Source: Aristolochia californica
Lineage: Eukaryota; Streptophyta; Magnoliopsida; Piperales; Aristolochiaceae
DNA: 64,000 nucleotides
Direction: 5' to 3'
NCBI GenBank assembly: GCA_029961685.1
Contig: JARWKL010000008.1
Coordinates: 36,517,430-36,581,429 of the forward strand
Below, piece after piece: positions 55,561 through 64,000 of the stretch. The position numbers and the translations under genes were made by a program. The first letter of the stretch is position 1. Each line of letters starts with the position of its first letter. Under the pieces are notes generated by a model. That model ran no database searches. It was not told the DNA's origin and was given only the letters and a program-made list of their open reading frames with translations.

Positions 55561-57388
55561 GTTTTAAGACATAACAAGCATTCAAACATATTTTAAAATA
55601 ATCATACACACTTCAAATATGTTAGAAAAACTCAGGATCATTCATTCACATGCTTTCAAAGTAAATTAGCTGAATTGAGACTGGAAAGATCGATCAATAT
55701 TTGCCAATGATTGGCCATCCAGAAGTGCATAGGGCAAAATTATAAAGCATTATCGATCAACCTAAATTGAACGATCAATCATCAAGAACACGGCAAAACC
55801 GTATTATAAAGCATGATCGATCATCCCATTTGGATTGATTGATCAATATTGTCTAGGAAAGGAAATTTCATGCTGATTAATCGATTAACTTATATGATTG
55901 GTCATACAAAACTTTGCCAGTCAAGGACATAAAGTATGATCGATCACGAAAAGTTCATTAATCGATCATGGTTAGTAAGCCATTTGTCCACTAATCTTAA
56001 TGGGGACAAACTATGCATATTGGAAGGTGAGGATGAAATTTTTCCTCCAATTCATAGATTGGGACATTTGGCACGCAATCAGAAATTGTTGGCCTATGTG
56101 GCTTCTCAAGACGAGGGTGAATTGAGAACTACAACTTAAAAACTTAAGACATGGAATAATAAATCAAGTAAATATGAAAAGTAAAAGCATAGAAATTCAC
56201 ATACCATAATATTGACACCAAATATTTTGTTATCGATGTCCCCTATTCGTATTCACCGACTAAGAACCCATGCTTAGAAATTCTACTAATTATAGCTTTA
56301 TTAGCTGGAATTACACAAAAGATATCTTGACTCTCTTTTAAGCCATATGTATGCTCAAATACATGATTTAAAATACCATCTCCCCAAGAGATTAGTTATA
56401 TTCTAGCTCTAGCAAGACCCTTTCTATTTGGATTTAACAAGTTTCTAGATGAACCTCTCACAAATGAAAAATATAAAAGAAAGGTAAAACTTACACCTTT
56501 GTTAATTGGAGAGAAATTCTTCTCCTTTGAAAGATTTAAGCTTTTAGCCTTTGTAGCACAATGTAGAATGTAGGGGCTTGACTCTAGTGTATGACTCTCT
56601 TTCAAAAAAATGCACTTAGGAATGATTTTCAAACGATTGAGAATAAATGTTGGTGGATATGCCAATAAAAGCTCATTAACTTCTCAATGGGAAGTTTGAT
56701 GGGGGTATTTATAAATTCCCCAAGGCAAACTAGCCTTTTTTTTCCCGTTTGTAAAATGTTAAGTTTACATTGATCGATCAATGTAAGGTGGATGATCAAT
56801 TAATTGTGTGTAACTACTATTTTTCTGTTAGAATGTGACTTATTGATTGATGGTAATATCGATCAATATTTTCCCATTGAGTCTGATATATTAAATTGAT
56901 CGATCAATGTACATGGTATGGTAGATCATTCTGAATTCCCACTGTTAGTGCATTGCAAGTATGATCGATCATGCTTTATGTCCTTGACCAACAAAGCTCT
57001 ATATGATCGATTTGTCACTAGCAATCCAAGATAGGACCATGTACCACTATAAATCTTTGTGTATTTTTTGTGTTTTTATTGCTTGCTATGATCGATTAAT
57101 TGTGTGTAATAACTATTTTTCTGTTAGAATGTGACTTATTGATTGGTGGTAAGATCGATTAATATCTTCCCAATGGGTTTGACATATTAAATTGATCGAT
57201 CAATGTACATGGTATGATAAATCAATCTGAATTCCCACTGCCAGTGCATTGCAAGTATGATCGATCATGTTTTATGTCCTTGACTGACAAAGTTCTATAT
57301 GATCGATTAGTCACTAGCAATCCAAGATAGGATAGTGAACCACTATAAATATTTGTGTATTTTTGTGTTTTTATTGCTTGCTATGATC
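55561..57388 (+). mobile_element. GATCGATC-rich repeat, copy B
   Basis: GATCGATC-type palindromes occur at 55.69-55.97 kb and 56.77-57.39 kb. TGTTGGCCTATGTGGCTTCT at 56087 matches the start of copy A (22309). The block 56.2-56.7 kb ('ttcaccgactaagaaccc', 'agctggaattacac', 'gagattagttatattctag', 'ggagagaaattcttctcc') is the counterpart of 22.46-22.75 kb. At 56711-56742 'ggtatttataaattcccc' and 'aaggcaaactag' represent the uninterrupted form of the site where copy A was hit by the solo LTR and gypsy-1. No coding part is attached. Confidence 0.6.
56794..57386 (+). repeat. Tandem duplication, period 296 bp, with GATCGATC palindromes
   Basis: Copies start at about 56794 and 57090. Each has 'attaattgtgtgtaa', 'tagaatgtgacttattgatt', the palindrome ATTGATCGATCAAT, 'gtacatggtatg', 'tgcattgcaagtatgatcga', 'tcactagcaatccaagatag' and 'tttattgcttgctatgatc'. 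They differ by about 25 positions. Confidence 0.9.
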
Positions 57389-57868
57389 GATTCACAACAA
57401 TATTGCCTTCAAATATTTAGTCTTGGTGATGCACTTTTAGTTGTATTCTTCTACATTGACAAAACAATTTATTCACTTGAATATTTTCTCTCGAAGGGCT
57501 TCATTTCTGGCTTGTTTTTAAAATTTTAGTTTCTCAAACTTATATTGGACTACTAGAAGGATAAACATTTGCCCATAATTATTTATACTATTAATACCTC
57601 ACTAGCTACTAATTTGTTATCATGAAAAATAAGAGATCTCAACTAATTATAAAATCTTTAGAAAATTTTCTTAATATCTCTTATATATTTTTTTCCCTCT
57701 GTTGATTTTTTAAAAAAGAGAAAGAATTCATTGACTTGTTCAATTTATGTACATTGGGCCTCTATTTATCAAACTACCCAAGTCCCAGTTACACCCACAA
57801 TAACATTCCTAATTATAATCAAACAAAATAATAATTAAAGAGAACTAAAATAACTAAAATACCTTTAC

Positions 57869-58197
57869 TGAAGAGCAGGTATGGAAGAGTCTTACATGAC
57901 TCTCACAACAAGAAGTCTCGAAGAGCAAGAATTAATATTGTAGAGTCTAAGAAGAGTCTCATGGAAAGAAGGTCTCATAGAAGTGTTTCAGTTAAAATGT
58001 CTTTTAGTTATTTCAGTTGTTTAATTATTCTAGGACTTATCTTTAAGTGTTAGACTTTGGGTGTAACTCGGACAAGTGTAGTTTAAATAATCAAATATAT
58101 TTGTTTCTTCTATTATAAATAGAGGTTTATTGTACTCAAATTACAACAAGGCAGTGAAATACTTTTCTTTTCTAGAAATGCAGCATGTTATCAAAGT
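57869..58197 (+). mobile_element. LTR with degenerate primer-binding site
   Basis: Related to the solo LTR at 22968-23300: 'gcaggtatggaagagtctta', 'catgactctcaca-caagaag', 'ctaggacttatcttta', 'gggtgtaactcggacaag', 'tataaatagaggtttattgt'. It runs from TGAAGAGC at 57869 to AGCA at 58185 (317 bp). TGTTATCAAAGT at 58186-58197 looks like a mutated TGGTATCAGAGC primer site, so this is a 5' LTR in the plus orientation whose interior is lost or unrecognisable. Confidence 0.65.
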
Positions 58198-58800
58198 GGG
58201 TTCTGTGAGTTGACTCAATCAACCCACATAAATAATGTGATCATTTTCTAATTTATCATATCTAGTAGTTTAAGTGCATATTCTACATTTTTTCTTCCTT
58301 TCTTGTCCCATTGCCCATTGTTTCCTTGGCGTTTGCATCTCTATACTGAACTTTTCATATTGAAAATTATATATTGATGAGAACATTTTTTATTCTACTT
58401 TCAAAAGAAAATTTGATTTTTCAAGCAACAAAAGTTAGATAGTAGGAAAGATTCAAGCAGTAGCAAAAAAACTTTAATTTTTGAGGCAATTTATGCCATC
58501 AAGAATAAGATTTAATATGGATAATTATATATTAAAAAATTGACTATAAGTCTATTTTCTAACCTATTAAACTAATTCCCAATCTGATTTTTCTAGATCA
58601 AGATCAATTTTAGAAGAGTCAATGGTCATGCTGGTCAAAGAAGAAAGACTACTCAGTACGGCCAAATAGCAGAGTCTGAAATCTATTTGATTCTTTCTCT
58701 CCGAAAAAGTATACTTCTTGAAGAAATATTATATTTGAATGAAATATATTGAAGTAGAGTTTCAAAAGGAGCAACTTTCATGTTAATCTGATCTATATGT
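58198..58800. other. No gene recognised
   Basis: AT-rich sequence after the LTR. If it is the leader of that element it carries no readable gag. Overlapping short frames at 58683-58892 have no known domain. Confidence 0.35.
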
Positions 58801-59270
58801 AAGGAGATATTTTCATTAGAGTTGGCAAGGGTCATAACAAATTCAAGGACAAATATTTTTATGTCAATGGAAAATGAACATTCACACACCATAACACAAG
58901 GAAAATTTTTTTATCGATGTTCCTCTAATGGTATTCACCACCTAAGAACCATTGCTTGGGAAATTTCACTATTTCAAAGCTCTAATAATTGGAATTTACA
59001 TAAATAGATTCCAACCCTCTTCAAGTCACGTGTAGCTCAATACATGTTTTTTACACTCACACTCTCCCCAAGAGATTGGTGCCAGATTCTTGCTCTATCT
59101 GGCCCTTTCTAACTAAATTGAATAGGTTCTAAATAAACTTTTCATATGTAGAAAATAAAAGAAAGGAAAACTTACACCATTTACTTAGAGAGTTCCTTCT
59201 CCTTAAGAGATCCAAACTTCCACTTCTTTAGCAGCACAATATGGATCGAGAGAGCTTTTGTCTATAATGC
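58801..59270 (+). repeat. GATCGATC-family repeat, copy C (partial)
   Basis: Shares with copies A and B the block 'attcacacaccataa', 'tatcgatgttcc', 'ttcaccacctaagaacca', 'aattggaatttacataaata', 'ccccaagagattggtgcc', 'aaggaaaacttacacc' and 'cttctccttaagagatcc'. The GATCGATC array itself is absent. Confidence 0.6.
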
Positions 59271-59319
59271 AATGTAAGGAAAGGAATAGAAAGAGAAAAT
59301 GATTTTGTATGGTTGAGGC

Positions 59320-60345
59320 TAGGGGTGGCATCGAGCCGAGCCGAGTCCGAACCTGCCTATGTTCGAGCCGAGTTTGATTTAAATATTTTGAGCCGAGCTT
59401 TGACCCGAGCCTCGTCTCGAGCCTAAAATTGTTATCGAGCTCGAGCCCAAAAATTTTAACCGAGTTTGAACCGAGCTTCGAGCCGAGATCGAGCGTCAAC
59501 ATACATTTAAAACTTTTCAAAAAATATATATAAAATAAATTGTATATAAAATTATGCATACATTTTACATAAAATTGGGCATAACCTATATATATAATAC
59601 ATGTATAAGATTGGGCATGACCTCTACTTAAAATTGAGTATAATCTATGTATATAATACCTATATAAAATTCGGGATGACCTCTACTTAAAATTGGGCAT
59701 AATCTATATACATAATACCTCCATAAACACTTCATAAACACTCCATAAAATTGTCTATACATTCCATAAACACTCCATGAAATTATTTATACACTCCATA
59801 AAATAGTCTAAACACTCCATACACTGCATAACATTACGAATAAACTCCATACAATAATCAAACACAACAAAATTAAATGAAATATCACTATCAATTTACA
59901 ATTACCCAAATAAAAACTATAAATCCATTATAAATTTACAAACTATAGTTGTTTCTCTTCATGCTAGAAAATAATATACGTCCTTGCATGAGCAAAATCT
60001 CCACCTGTGACAAAAACAAAAAAATAAAATTAGTTATTGTCAGATAAAAAAATACTCTTCCACTAATATTAAAATTACCATGATGAGAAAAACATGAAAA
60101 ATCATGTAGCTGGTAGCATTATCTCTACACTCTTCTTCTCAGACTGTAATCATAAAACAAAATTTTAATAAATAAAACTAAAAAAATACTAAAAAATATC
60201 ATAATAAATAATTAATCAAAAAAATTCACCTTTTGATTTTTCTTTACACCGTGAAGAGACTGAACCCAATCATTGCCACAAATCAAAGCTTGAACTGTAT
60301 TTGGTGCTAAGGAAGAACGATATGAGTCTATTACTAAATGTAAAC
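59320..60345 (-). mobile_element. hAT DNA transposon, 3' part
   Basis: The plus strand at 59320 reads TAGGGGTGGCA followed by an array of GAGCCGAG-type motifs to about 59490, the typical end and subterminal repeats of plant hAT elements. A transposase tail on the minus strand lies 0.8 kb inside (60102-60328). The 5' end of the element is not found; sequence to 61172 shows no matching inverted terminus. The AT-rich 59.5-59.9 kb has repeated 'ataatctatatat' and 'actccataa' phrases. Confidence 0.7.
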
Positions 60346-60350
60346 ATTGA
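60102..60350 (-). pseudogene. hAT transposase C-terminus (dimerisation domain), two exons
   Basis: On the minus strand 60230-60328 encodes 33 residues beginning DSYRSSLAPNTVQALICGND and continuing WVQSLHGVKKNQK, the conserved C-terminal end of hAT-family transposases. Just upstream (in another frame, about 60329-60365) ISAVVSMFTFSNR corresponds to the STVASESAFS motif, so a small deletion shifts frame between them. After AAG a GT donor at 60229 and an acceptor ttacag at 60144 define an 86-bp intron. The last exon, 60102-60143, reads SEKKSVEIMLPAT then stop. Earlier transposase sequence is not readable. Confidence 0.8.
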
Positions 60351-61172
60351 AACTACTGCGGATATGAGAATTATAAGGGGGGATTAGTCAACAAACTTAA
60401 AATTTGAAGTTCATCTTCATCTCCTGCTTCAAATTCATTTCATTCATCTACATGAAATTCAATTTCAAACTTGGTATTAGTGTGGACAAGTTCATGTACA
60501 CTAGAAAACAGTTTCCAGTGTTAGTGTCCCAAAATGAGAAAAATATAAAAAACAAGAAAATAAATAACTTATAATAGTATACTTAATTAAAATATAATAC
60601 TTAAACCCCAAATTAGGTAAAACAAACATGATTACAACACGAATAAGTAATTTAATGTATAATTAAAATAATTTAATATATTAATTAGTTAAATTAGATA
60701 TTATATTATTTAATGATTGCAGTTTATTGTACATTAATACAATAATTAAGTGAGCCAATTAACTATGCACATGATTAATTATAAAAAATAAATAAATAAA
60801 CAGGAAAAATTGATCAAATGCTAACTTTAACACACTATATTTTTAAGTATTATTGCATCGTCAGGAGGAAAAGCAGTACTAGAGGCGGTTAGGGCTGACA
60901 AAATTGCATCGACCAGAGGAAAAACAGGCTGAGAATAGGATTTACAAGTTTTTTTTCTTTTTATAAAAAAATCGCATGTGTGAGCTGCACGTTCGAGTTC
61001 GCACGCTGTGCGGGATGGAGCGTCGAGGGGGGAAAATAATTTCCCCCCTCAACTTAGGTATCGGGGGGGTGGGTTCTGTGCCGTTTCGGTGAGAGCGGTG
61101 GCCGACTGATCTGACGATGGCAGCAGGCGGTAGTAGGGAGGTGACGACGACGGGAGAGGGTTCAAAGTAGCT
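60351..61172. other. Spacer with AT-rich then GC-rich halves
   Basis: Up to 60860 the sequence is strongly AT-rich. From about 60870 it becomes GC-rich, including a perfect inverted repeat GAGGGGGGAAA / TTTCCCCCCTC at 61025-61050 (loop of 4). The minus-strand frame 60942-61193 has no recognisable domain. It may belong to the hAT element or to another repeat. Confidence 0.4.
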
Positions 61173-61722
61173 TGTCACAGAGCCCAAGCCCACGGCCTAC
61201 TCATTGGGCCTGTGATCCCCTTTGAGGATACATAGAGGAGGTTCTTACCCAAGCCCTCTATGGATAGCCCAACCCAATTTCTAGAAGGAGGGATCTCTAG
61301 AAGCTCTCTAGAAGATTCCGCTCATACACCAAGTTGGGTCCGATATATGCACTTGGGCATAGACCCTAGTATTGTATATAAGAGTCTAGAAAGGTCCATA
61401 GCTAGATGGTAGTGGAATAGTCTAGAAGGATCCAAACCATTGGATCAATGACAAGTGTATACAATCTAGAACATGCATTGCCCCCCCTCAAAACTATAAA
61501 TAGGGGAAAGTCTCTCATTTGTAGACAACTCATTGGAGTGCAATACAATCTCTCTTGAGCAAGTCCCTTAAGCCCTTTTAAGTTCTCTCATTGCTTCCAT
61601 CTGGTGAGTGAGTGTAGCCCTTACAAGTAAGAGTGAGAGTTAGGCTGACTTGTGTATTGGCAAAAGGAGCTTTGCGCACAAGTGCCGCACGGGTTAAGCG
61701 AAGGAGTTGCGACCCCGTGACA
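61173..61722 (+). repeat. 5' LTR of gypsy-2 (550 bp)
   Basis: Begins TGTCACAGAGCCC and ends CCCCGTGACA, with inverted termini TGTCAC/GTGACA. A TATA box, TATAAATAG, lies at 61495-61503, followed by 'gacaactcattggagtgcaa', a likely transcription start. The primer-binding site follows after two bases. Confidence 0.9.
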
Positions 61723-61778
61723 GTTGGTATCAGAGCTTCGGTTCGAGAGGGGGAATTGCTGAGGATTGTTGCTGCATC

Positions 61779-63176
61779 ATGGCTAGTGATTCGCAAGTGC
61801 CCAACGTGGTGGTGGAAGGCCAGTCTTCAAAGTCGAAGAGAGATAGGTCAAGGGACTGAGGTCGGGAATCAACGTTGGAGACTCGTATTGGAGACTCGGT
61901 TCGATAAGTTCGAACAAACTCTCTCTGAGTGTTTGAACAAGTCAAATGCTTTTGTAGATGCCTTGCATAGTCTTGAAGCCGACATGCGAAGTGCGGTAGG
62001 GTTTTTAAAATCTTGGGTGAAAAGACGACAGAGAAGGTCGAAAGCATGTCGAAAAAGTTTGAGACTATGGAAGGCAAAATGACTAGCCTCCGTGAGGAAG
62101 TAGCAGTGCTTGAAGATGTTAAAATTCGGCTGGCCCTGTTGGAGAAGGCGGTAGCCACTGAGGGAGGGCATGGACCAAGGGAGTTCGCTCCAAAGGTCAA
62201 AGTCCCAGAACCTAAGAGCTACAATGGGAAACAAGATGCCAAGGACTTAGAGAATTTTCTTTGGCAAATGGAGCAATACTTTAAAGCTGACAAGATTTCA
62301 GAGGAAGCCATGAAGGTGGATACAGCTACTATGTATCTCACCGACGATCCAATGCTATGGTGGAGACGGAGGTACGATGATGTAATAGAAGGCCGTTGCA
62401 CTATAGCAACGTGGGAAGATTTCAGGAAGGAGATCAAGTCTCAATTCTTCCCAGAAAACGTGGAGTACTTGGCTCGGAAGAATCTAAAGCGGCTGAAACA
62501 TACGGGGTCCATTCGAGAGCATGTCAACCAGTTCATAGCCTTGTTGTTGAATATATCTGACATGGCGGAAAAAGATAAGCTCTTCTTCTTCATGGATGGA
62601 TTGCAACCTTGGGCAGAGCAAGAATTGCAAAGGCGTGGAGTTCAAGACCTAGCCACCTCACTCTCAATGACGGAGAAGTTGGTCGAATTCACAAAGAAGG
62701 CTGAGGGCTCGAACAAAGACAAAAAGGGCAAGCCTAACCAAGGCAAAGGCGGGGGAGACAAGCCGAAGTACCAGAAGGAAGAAGGCCAGAAAATCAGCTA
62801 TGATCAAAAGGGCAAAGGTAAGTTCGTCCCTCGTTGCTCGGGTTGTTTCATTTGTGATGGTGACCATAGAGCTTTTGAGTGCCCAAAGACGAAAGCTCTC
62901 AATGCCTTGTTGGTAAACAAGGAAGGCCATGAGGAGGAGAGTGAGAATGGGGAGGAGCCTAAGATGGGGGTACTTAGACTCCTCAATGCCATGAAGGGGC
63001 AGTTTCATGTAGCCAAGTCTGCCCATTCAGTCAAGGAACTCATGTACGTAGACGTGTGCTTAAATGGCAAAAACACACGAGCTATGATCGATACGGGAGC
63101 CACTCACAACTTTATCTCAAGAGAAGAGGCCAAGAGGCTGGGTTTCAAATTGGAGAAGGATGGCGGTCAACTCTGA
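61779..63176 (+). pseudogene. gypsy-2 gag and protease
   Basis: A start at 61779 (MASDSQVPNVVVEG) runs only 26 codons to TGA at 61857. Gag then resumes in other frames (ETRFDKFEQTLSECLNKSNA, about 61880-61945) and finally in a 387-codon frame from 62013. That frame has a coiled coil (residues 1-50, KFETMEGKMTSLREEV), the gag core (LENFLWQMEQYFKADKI, WWRRRYDDV, FRKEIKSQFFPENVEYLAR), a Lys/Gly-rich linker, a CX2CX3HX4C knuckle (residues 278-290, CFICDGDHRAFEC) and the protease motif [10 protein letters not shown] from residue 360. The frame stops at 63174-63176, where the polymerase frame begins one base over. Confidence 0.9.
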
Positions 63177-64000
63177 GGCTAAGTTGGTGATAGGGGTTAC
63201 AAAGGGCATCACCTTTAAGGTAGGAGAATGGCAAGGCACCATTAACCTGACAGCAGTGCCTATGGATGACTTCAAGGTCATTCTCAGAATGGAGTTCCTT
63301 AGCTCGGCCAAGGCCATTCCTATGCCATGCTTGGGTGTGTTGATCTTTCTGGATGAGAAGACACCTTGCATGGTCCTGGTGTTGAAGGATGGCAAGAAGA
63401 TAGGTAAGATGTTGTCGGCTATGCAGCTAGTCAAGGGCCTCAAGAAGGGTGAGGTAACCTACCTGGCCACCTTGTCAAAAGAGAAAGACGGGATGCCCAT
63501 GCCGCGGGAAGTCGAGAAAGTCCTTAGTGAATTTAAGGACGTCATGCCGCTAGAGCTGCCCAAGGGATTACCACCAAGGAGGGAGGTCGATCACCAAATC
63601 GAGTTGGAGCCCGGTTCAAGACCCCCTGCGCTAGCCCCATATCGGATGTCGCCACCCGAGCTGGAGGAATTAAGGAGGCAACTACGAGAGTTACCGGATG
63701 CTGGCTTTATACGACAGTCAAAAGCCCCTTATGGAGCCCCGGTATTGTTCCAAAAGAAGCACGATGAGACCCTTAGGATGTGCATAGACTACCGAGCACT
63801 CAACAAGGTAACCATAAAAAACAAATATCCGATTCCGCTCATAGCAGATTTGTTCGATAGGCTGGCTGAGGCACGGTACTTTAGCAAACTTGATCTACGA
63901 TCGGGGTACTATCAAGTGCGGATTGCTGAAGGAGACGAGCCGAAGACTACTTGCATCACAAGGTATGGAGCTTACGAGTTTCTAGTAATGCCCTTCGGCT
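63166..64000 (+). pseudogene. gypsy-2 protease end and reverse transcriptase (partial)
   Basis: Continuing in the +1 frame from 63166: [20 protein letters not shown] and the rest of the protease domain, the linker [20 protein letters not shown], then reverse transcriptase with [49 protein letters not shown] and YEFLVMPFG at the window edge. It remains open to the end. The catalytic box lies beyond the window. The overlap with the gag-protease frame is best explained by a one-base indel near 63165, though a programmed shift cannot be excluded. Confidence 0.9.

Larger units (their letters stand above)
61173..64000 (+). mobile_element. Ty3/gypsy retrotransposon, 5' half (gypsy-2, runs off the window)
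   Basis: Plus-strand element: 5' LTR 61173-61722, primer-binding site TGGTATCAGAGC at 61725-61736, gag (to 63176) with zinc knuckle and protease, then reverse transcriptase to the window end. The order PR-RT with no integrase before RT defines Ty3/gypsy. Two or three frame breaks in gag and one between protease and polymerase make it defective, though most sequence is well kept. The 3' half is outside the window. Confidence 0.93.

Noticed and set aside
1..64000. tRNA genes, riboswitches, organellar inserts, or an endogenous pararetrovirus
   Set aside because: I looked for cloverleaf-like sequence, plastid or mitochondrial genes and pararetroviral motifs and found none that I could support by eye; a tRNA scan and organelle search would be decisive.

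Overview
The window looks like nuclear DNA of a flowering plant, most likely a dicot or magnoliid. The evidence is three plant-type housekeeping genes with GT-AG introns, a telo-box in the ribosomal protein promoter, degenerate TTTAGGG-type telomeric repeats, and dense LTR retrotransposons of plant Ty1/copia and Ty3/gypsy type. No bacterial, organellar or viral gene set is seen. The species cannot be named from the sequence alone.

Host genes. (1) 4407-4814 (+) is an intact, intronless gene for cytosolic ribosomal protein eL27 (RPL27). (2) 14702-18193 (-) is a four-exon gene for an Iojap/RsfS-family protein, probably mitochondrial, with likely 5' leader exons at about 20.7 and 21.2-21.3 kb. 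Its coding exons can be joined by eye into a 184-codon frame, but intron 1 needs a GC donor. (3) 44633-45943 (+) is one uninterrupted coding exon for glycylpeptide N-tetradecanoyltransferase (NMT1), with a probable 5' untranslated exon near 37.7-38.3 kb across a roughly 6.3-kb leader intron full of transposon debris.

Mobile DNA fills most of the rest. From left to right: a copia-LTR scrap (3.69-3.83 kb); a 5'-truncated copia on the minus strand (7.3-11.1 kb) abutting a copia remnant on the plus strand with a complete 3' LTR (11.1-13.42 kb); and a fragment of a non-autonomous LTR element (13.4-14.5 kb). At 22.3-29.6 kb is a multi-level nest: an old repeat rich in GATCGATC palindromes, split by a solo LTR, then by a 5.04-kb chromovirus-type gypsy element with perfect target duplications, and separately by a Cassandra-type element whose LTRs carry 5S rRNA sequence. 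At 32.7-36.6 kb a 3.04-kb non-autonomous copia-derived element splits a gypsy gag relic. A second member of that family (47.18-54.38 kb) is itself split by a copia element that has lost its RNase H. Further right are more GATCGATC repeats (55.6-57.4 kb), an LTR with a PBS-like sequence (57.87-58.2 kb), a hAT transposase tail (59.3-60.3 kb), and the 5' LTR, gag and start of pol of a gypsy element (61.17 kb to the window end).

The host genes show no functional link to one another; they are separated by transposon nests. The observations most worth a second look are the Cassandra element with an extra partial LTR inside its target duplication, the pair of non-autonomous copia-derived elements with shared ends but unlike middles, the oligo(T) inserts with 12-14 bp target duplications inside the NMT1 leader intron, the gypsy element whose reverse transcriptase frame stays open across loss of its catalytic box, and a paralogous empty site that dates two nested insertions relative to each other.
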